From an uncultured Fidelibacterota bacterium (GTDB lineage: Bacteria; Marinisomatota; Marinisomatia; Marinisomatales; UBA1611): DNA of 15,653 nucleotides. The stretch is taken from assembly GCA_913041325.1 (NCBI GenBank), contig CAJWHU010000021.1:1-15653 (forward strand). The letters run 5' to 3'. Both the position numbers and the translations under genes were made by a program. The notes beneath the pieces are model-generated. The model did not search any database. It saw only the letters and a program-made list of their open reading frames with translations, and was not told the origin of the DNA. Below, piece after piece: positions 13,315 through 15,653 of this stretch (positions are counted from its first letter, which is position 1; every line of letters starts with the position of its first letter).

Positions 13315-15653
13315 TACTTTATAACTGCTACTTTTAATAGATCGCTCTCAGTTTTGTTGTCGTCGCTAGCGGAAACATTAATAAAATAAACACCAGACTC
13401 AAGACTACTAACGTCCCAGACCCATTCGGAAATTTGTTCTCCATCATAATCATGAATTTTTTCAAACTTCGCAACAAAATAACCTGCAAGGTCAAAGACT
13501 CTTGCGCTTGATAGTTTTGCACTACTTGTCTCAATTCTAATTGTGCCAGTTTTTTGCTTTATTGGATTTGGATAACAATAACTCCTGGTTATCATACCCA
13601 TATTTTTATTTTCATATGAATATTCTGTAGAGACAGTTCTAGTGTTACCAAAATCTCCATTGTACGTGTTCCAGGCATTGCCCCCATTACTTGAGTGCTC
13701 ATCGAACTGATATATGTTGGTAGAGGTATAAATAGCATTTTTAGACTCATACTCCCCTAGCGATAATAGTTGGCCCCTATGGTTAGTTATTTCATATTGG
13801 CTGTGACCATCGTACTTAATGATGTGAAGTATTGAGTTATCCGCGGACATTGCCACAATCTCTGGATGCTCAGAACCGATTAAATTTTGAGCTAAAACCG
13901 GTGGTTTTAGCTGAAGATCAAGTGGAAACCCACTCAGTAAGATTAAATCCTGGTTAAACAGATATAAAACTCCATTTGTGTCCAAAGCAATTACATCAAC
14001 AATGGAATTTAAGTTAGCGTCAACACCCGCAATATACTGAAAGGCTTTTGATTCCCAAGCTCTAAGCGGCGAAGTAAATCTGTCAATCAAAATGCCATTA
14101 TGACCGATATCAATACCATAACTGTAATCGTCGGTGAATAGCCGAGATGTGTGAGCATCCCATTCAAACTGATTTTTCCAAACTAATGATGTATCATTAA
14201 TACCAGCAACAGCATAAAAAAGAGAGTCCCTCCATTCTTGGCTTTCCACAACTATATTCCCTTCGCCAAGAGTGAACCTATACGTCGTGTGGAGGGTGCT
14301 ATCTAAACTGTGCTCAATTACATTAATCAAGGTATAATTATCCAACTCAGTAAATAAAAAACTGATATCATGCTGCGTTACTTCATGAAAAAAAATATTA
14401 TCTAAATCGTCTCCATTTATGAAATAAAATCCAATCGTATCCTTCCCGGCCAGAAGATCATTAAAACCGTCCCTGTCTAGATCATATTGGAGGATAAAAT
14501 TAAAATTTGAATCAGGATATTCCACACCTCCAAAGGTATGGGACACATTAAAAGACATGGTATCCGGGGAGCCACCAATATCGCTAATCTTAATAAAAGT
14601 CGAGGAGCCATCATTGGCTGAGGTGTTAGGGTATGTATTTGGACCAAATTCAGGTTTTTGATCGGTCATAATAGTGTTAGGCAAATAGTACTGAGAATTT
14701 CCCTGAAACCACATATCGCCAAAATAGCCAACGGATGGATCGTTAAACAAAAAAATTGATGAGAAACCTATATCCTGTGCCCCATCAGCTTCTTCAAGGT
14801 CTACCCCCATTAATTGAATATTATTATTAAATCCAAAGTTACCTCCGTAGGAATCAATAACCTCTTCATCAATATGCCATATCAATAGCCCTGATGCTGG
14901 CAAACCAATATCATAGTTTGGTAATGAGGTAATAACACCATTTGTATCTTTAACAATGCCAGCCGAATCTTGGAGAACGTTCATGTAGGATGGCGCAGAT
15001 ATTACGGATGAGTTTTGATACATCATGTATCTAATCGAATCTATGCTCATTCCATTTTTAACAGTATTATTTCGATTTTCAATTAAAAAATATTCATTAT
15101 GTCGAATATTCACTTTTATGATGTTACCCTCACCTCTTGCAGGTAGACGCACAACATCACCGTATTGTACTTCAGTAGGAGTTTCCCATCCTGCAAAAAC
15201 TCTAGACCAAGCGTCTGGTGGTGATGGTACCACTCCTCTACCATTATTTGATCCCTGGTCCATCAGACCAAAAATACCTATTCTACTTTCGCCACTTTCA
15301 ATATTCCATAGAGGAGGAAGACCAACAGCATAACCTAAAAGAAGTGCAAAAGTACCAGTTAAACCATATTGATAATCACATGGATCGGATGCATCTCCGA
15401 ACATTGATTTAGAGATCTCAAATAAAAGATGGTTCTGTGTTTCAGGCAGAATTAGACCTTTTTCAATACTATGCCCATTGAGAATTATACTTGGCACACC
15501 CAAGTATTTTTGGATCATTTGACTATCTACATAAGTGGAGGGTAGGTCTTCAGGAGTTGGATCGAGAAATGGAAGTGAAAAATCTTGCCCTATTCCTGCA
15601 TGAAATACAACTACGAGGTCATAGTTTTCATAGTTTATCTGCTCTCTCTGATT
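13314..15653 (-). CDS. M6-peptidase-like secreted protein with type IX sorting domain, catalytic motif lost (5' end beyond window)
   Basis: The reading frame stays open to the window edge (779 codons visible), so the N-terminus is missing; the ATG at 15518 is internal. Numbering from that Met, the peptidase-like region resembles the M6 (immune inhibitor A) family: VVVFHAG before Met1, GLPPLWN (66-72), GIFGLMDQGS (81-90), DAW...GW (102-111), YFLIENR (143-149) and GLLIWHIDE (210-218). The HExxH that should precede GLPPL reads LLLGY (59-63), so the zinc site is gone. Residues 340-560 contain FG-GAP/EF-hand-like pieces (DLDRDGFND at 346-354). The last about 90 residues, beginning YPNP and ending KVAVIK, form a type IX-style C-terminal sorting domain. 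Expected location is the cell surface. It heads the visible part of the outer-membrane operon. Confidence 0.8.
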   Translation of the reverse strand, partial: NQREQINYENYDLVVVFHAGIGQDFSLPFLDPTPEDLPSTYVDSQMIQKYLGVPSIILNGHSIEKGLILPETQNHLLFEISKSMFGDASDPCDYQYGLTGTFALLLGYAVGLPPLWNIESGESRIGIFGLMDQGSNNGRGVVPSPPDAWSRVFAGWETPTEVQYGDVVRLPARGEGNIIKVNIRHNEYFLIENRNNTVKNGMSIDSIRYMMYQNSSVISAPSYMNVLQDSAGIVKDTNGVITSLPNYDIGLPASGLLIWHIDEEVIDSYGGNFGFNNNIQLMGVDLEEADGAQDIGFSSIFLFNDPSVGYFGDMWFQGNSQYYLPNTIMTDQKPEFGPNTYPNTSANDGSSTFIKISDIGGSPDTMSFNVSHTFGGVEYPDSNFNFILQYDLDRDGFNDLLAGKDTIGFYFINGDDLDNIFFHEVTQHDISFLFTELDNYTLINVIEHSLDSTLHTTYRFTLGEGNIVVESQEWRDSLFYAVAGINDTSLVWKNQFEWDAHTSRLFTDDYSYGIDIGHNGILIDRFTSPLRAWESKAFQYIAGVDANLNSIVDVIALDTNGVLYLFNQDLILLSGFPLDLQLKPPVLAQNLIGSEHPEIVAMSADNSILHIIKYDGHSQYEITNHRGQLLSLGEYESKNAIYTSTNIYQFDEHSSNGGNAWNTYNGDFGNTRTVSTEYSYENKNMGMITRSYCYPNPIKQKTGTIRIETSSAKLSSARVFDLAGYFVAKFEKIHDYDGEQISEWVWDVSSLESGVYFINVSASDDNKTESDLLKVAVIK

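Noticed and set aside
15516..15518. ATG at 15518 as the true start of the M6-like protein
   Set aside because: The frame continues without a stop to 15653, and the upstream residues (including VVVFHAGIG and FLDPTPEDLPS) fit the M6-like domain, so this Met is internal.
1..15653. CRISPR array, insertion sequence, tRNA or rRNA genes
   Set aside because: No regularly spaced repeats, transposase-like frames, terminal inverted repeats, or tRNA-like/rRNA-like sequence were recognised; coding genes fill nearly the whole window.

Overview
This is an AT-rich, gene-dense bacterial chromosomal segment with mostly ordinary core genes and almost no non-coding space. Twelve of the thirteen genes lie on the minus strand. 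Many are joined by 1-4 nt stop/start overlaps, and start codons include ATG, GTG and TTG. A type IX-secretion-style C-terminal sorting domain, a DUF5683-like protein, a protease/propeller/Omp85-type outer-membrane protein and generally weak Shine-Dalgarno sequences point to a diderm of the FCB group. A free-living marine lineage such as Candidatus Marinimicrobia (SAR406) or a relative is my best guess. That placement is inference; there is no rRNA or other decisive marker here.

Layout, read in the direction of minus-strand transcription (right to left). (1) 15653-8105 is a cell-envelope operon. It starts with a 5'-truncated, probably inactive M6-peptidase-like protein with a type IX sorting domain. 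Next come a 988-aa protein (gluzincin peptidase domain, TolB-like propeller, C-terminal Omp85-like barrel), a DUF5683-like envelope protein, a BamD-like lipoprotein and nadD. (2) 8108-7161 is the only plus-strand gene, a CaCA-family Na+/Ca2+ antiporter. It converges on nadD, and both genes end in the same CTAG. (3) 6997-5472 is ftsE-ftsX, the division/peptidoglycan-remodelling ABC module. (4) 5386-3771 is grpE-dnaJ, both with GTG starts; the DnaJ keeps only one of its two zinc sites. (5) 3586 to the left edge is an operon of a pseudopilin-like membrane protein, a PilM/GspL-like bitopic protein, rsmD, coaD and the first seven codons of an FmdB-like zinc-ribbon protein.

The housekeeping genes (coaD, nadD, rsmD, grpE, dnaJ, ftsE, ftsX) are confident calls. 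The less ordinary content is in two places. The outer-membrane/secretion operon couples BamD to a protease-barrel fusion and a sorted pseudopeptidase. The pair at 1049-3586 looks like a divergent remnant or variant of a type IV pilus/type II secretion inner-membrane platform. No mobile elements, CRISPR arrays, tRNA or rRNA genes were seen, and there is no non-coding stretch over 300 bases.
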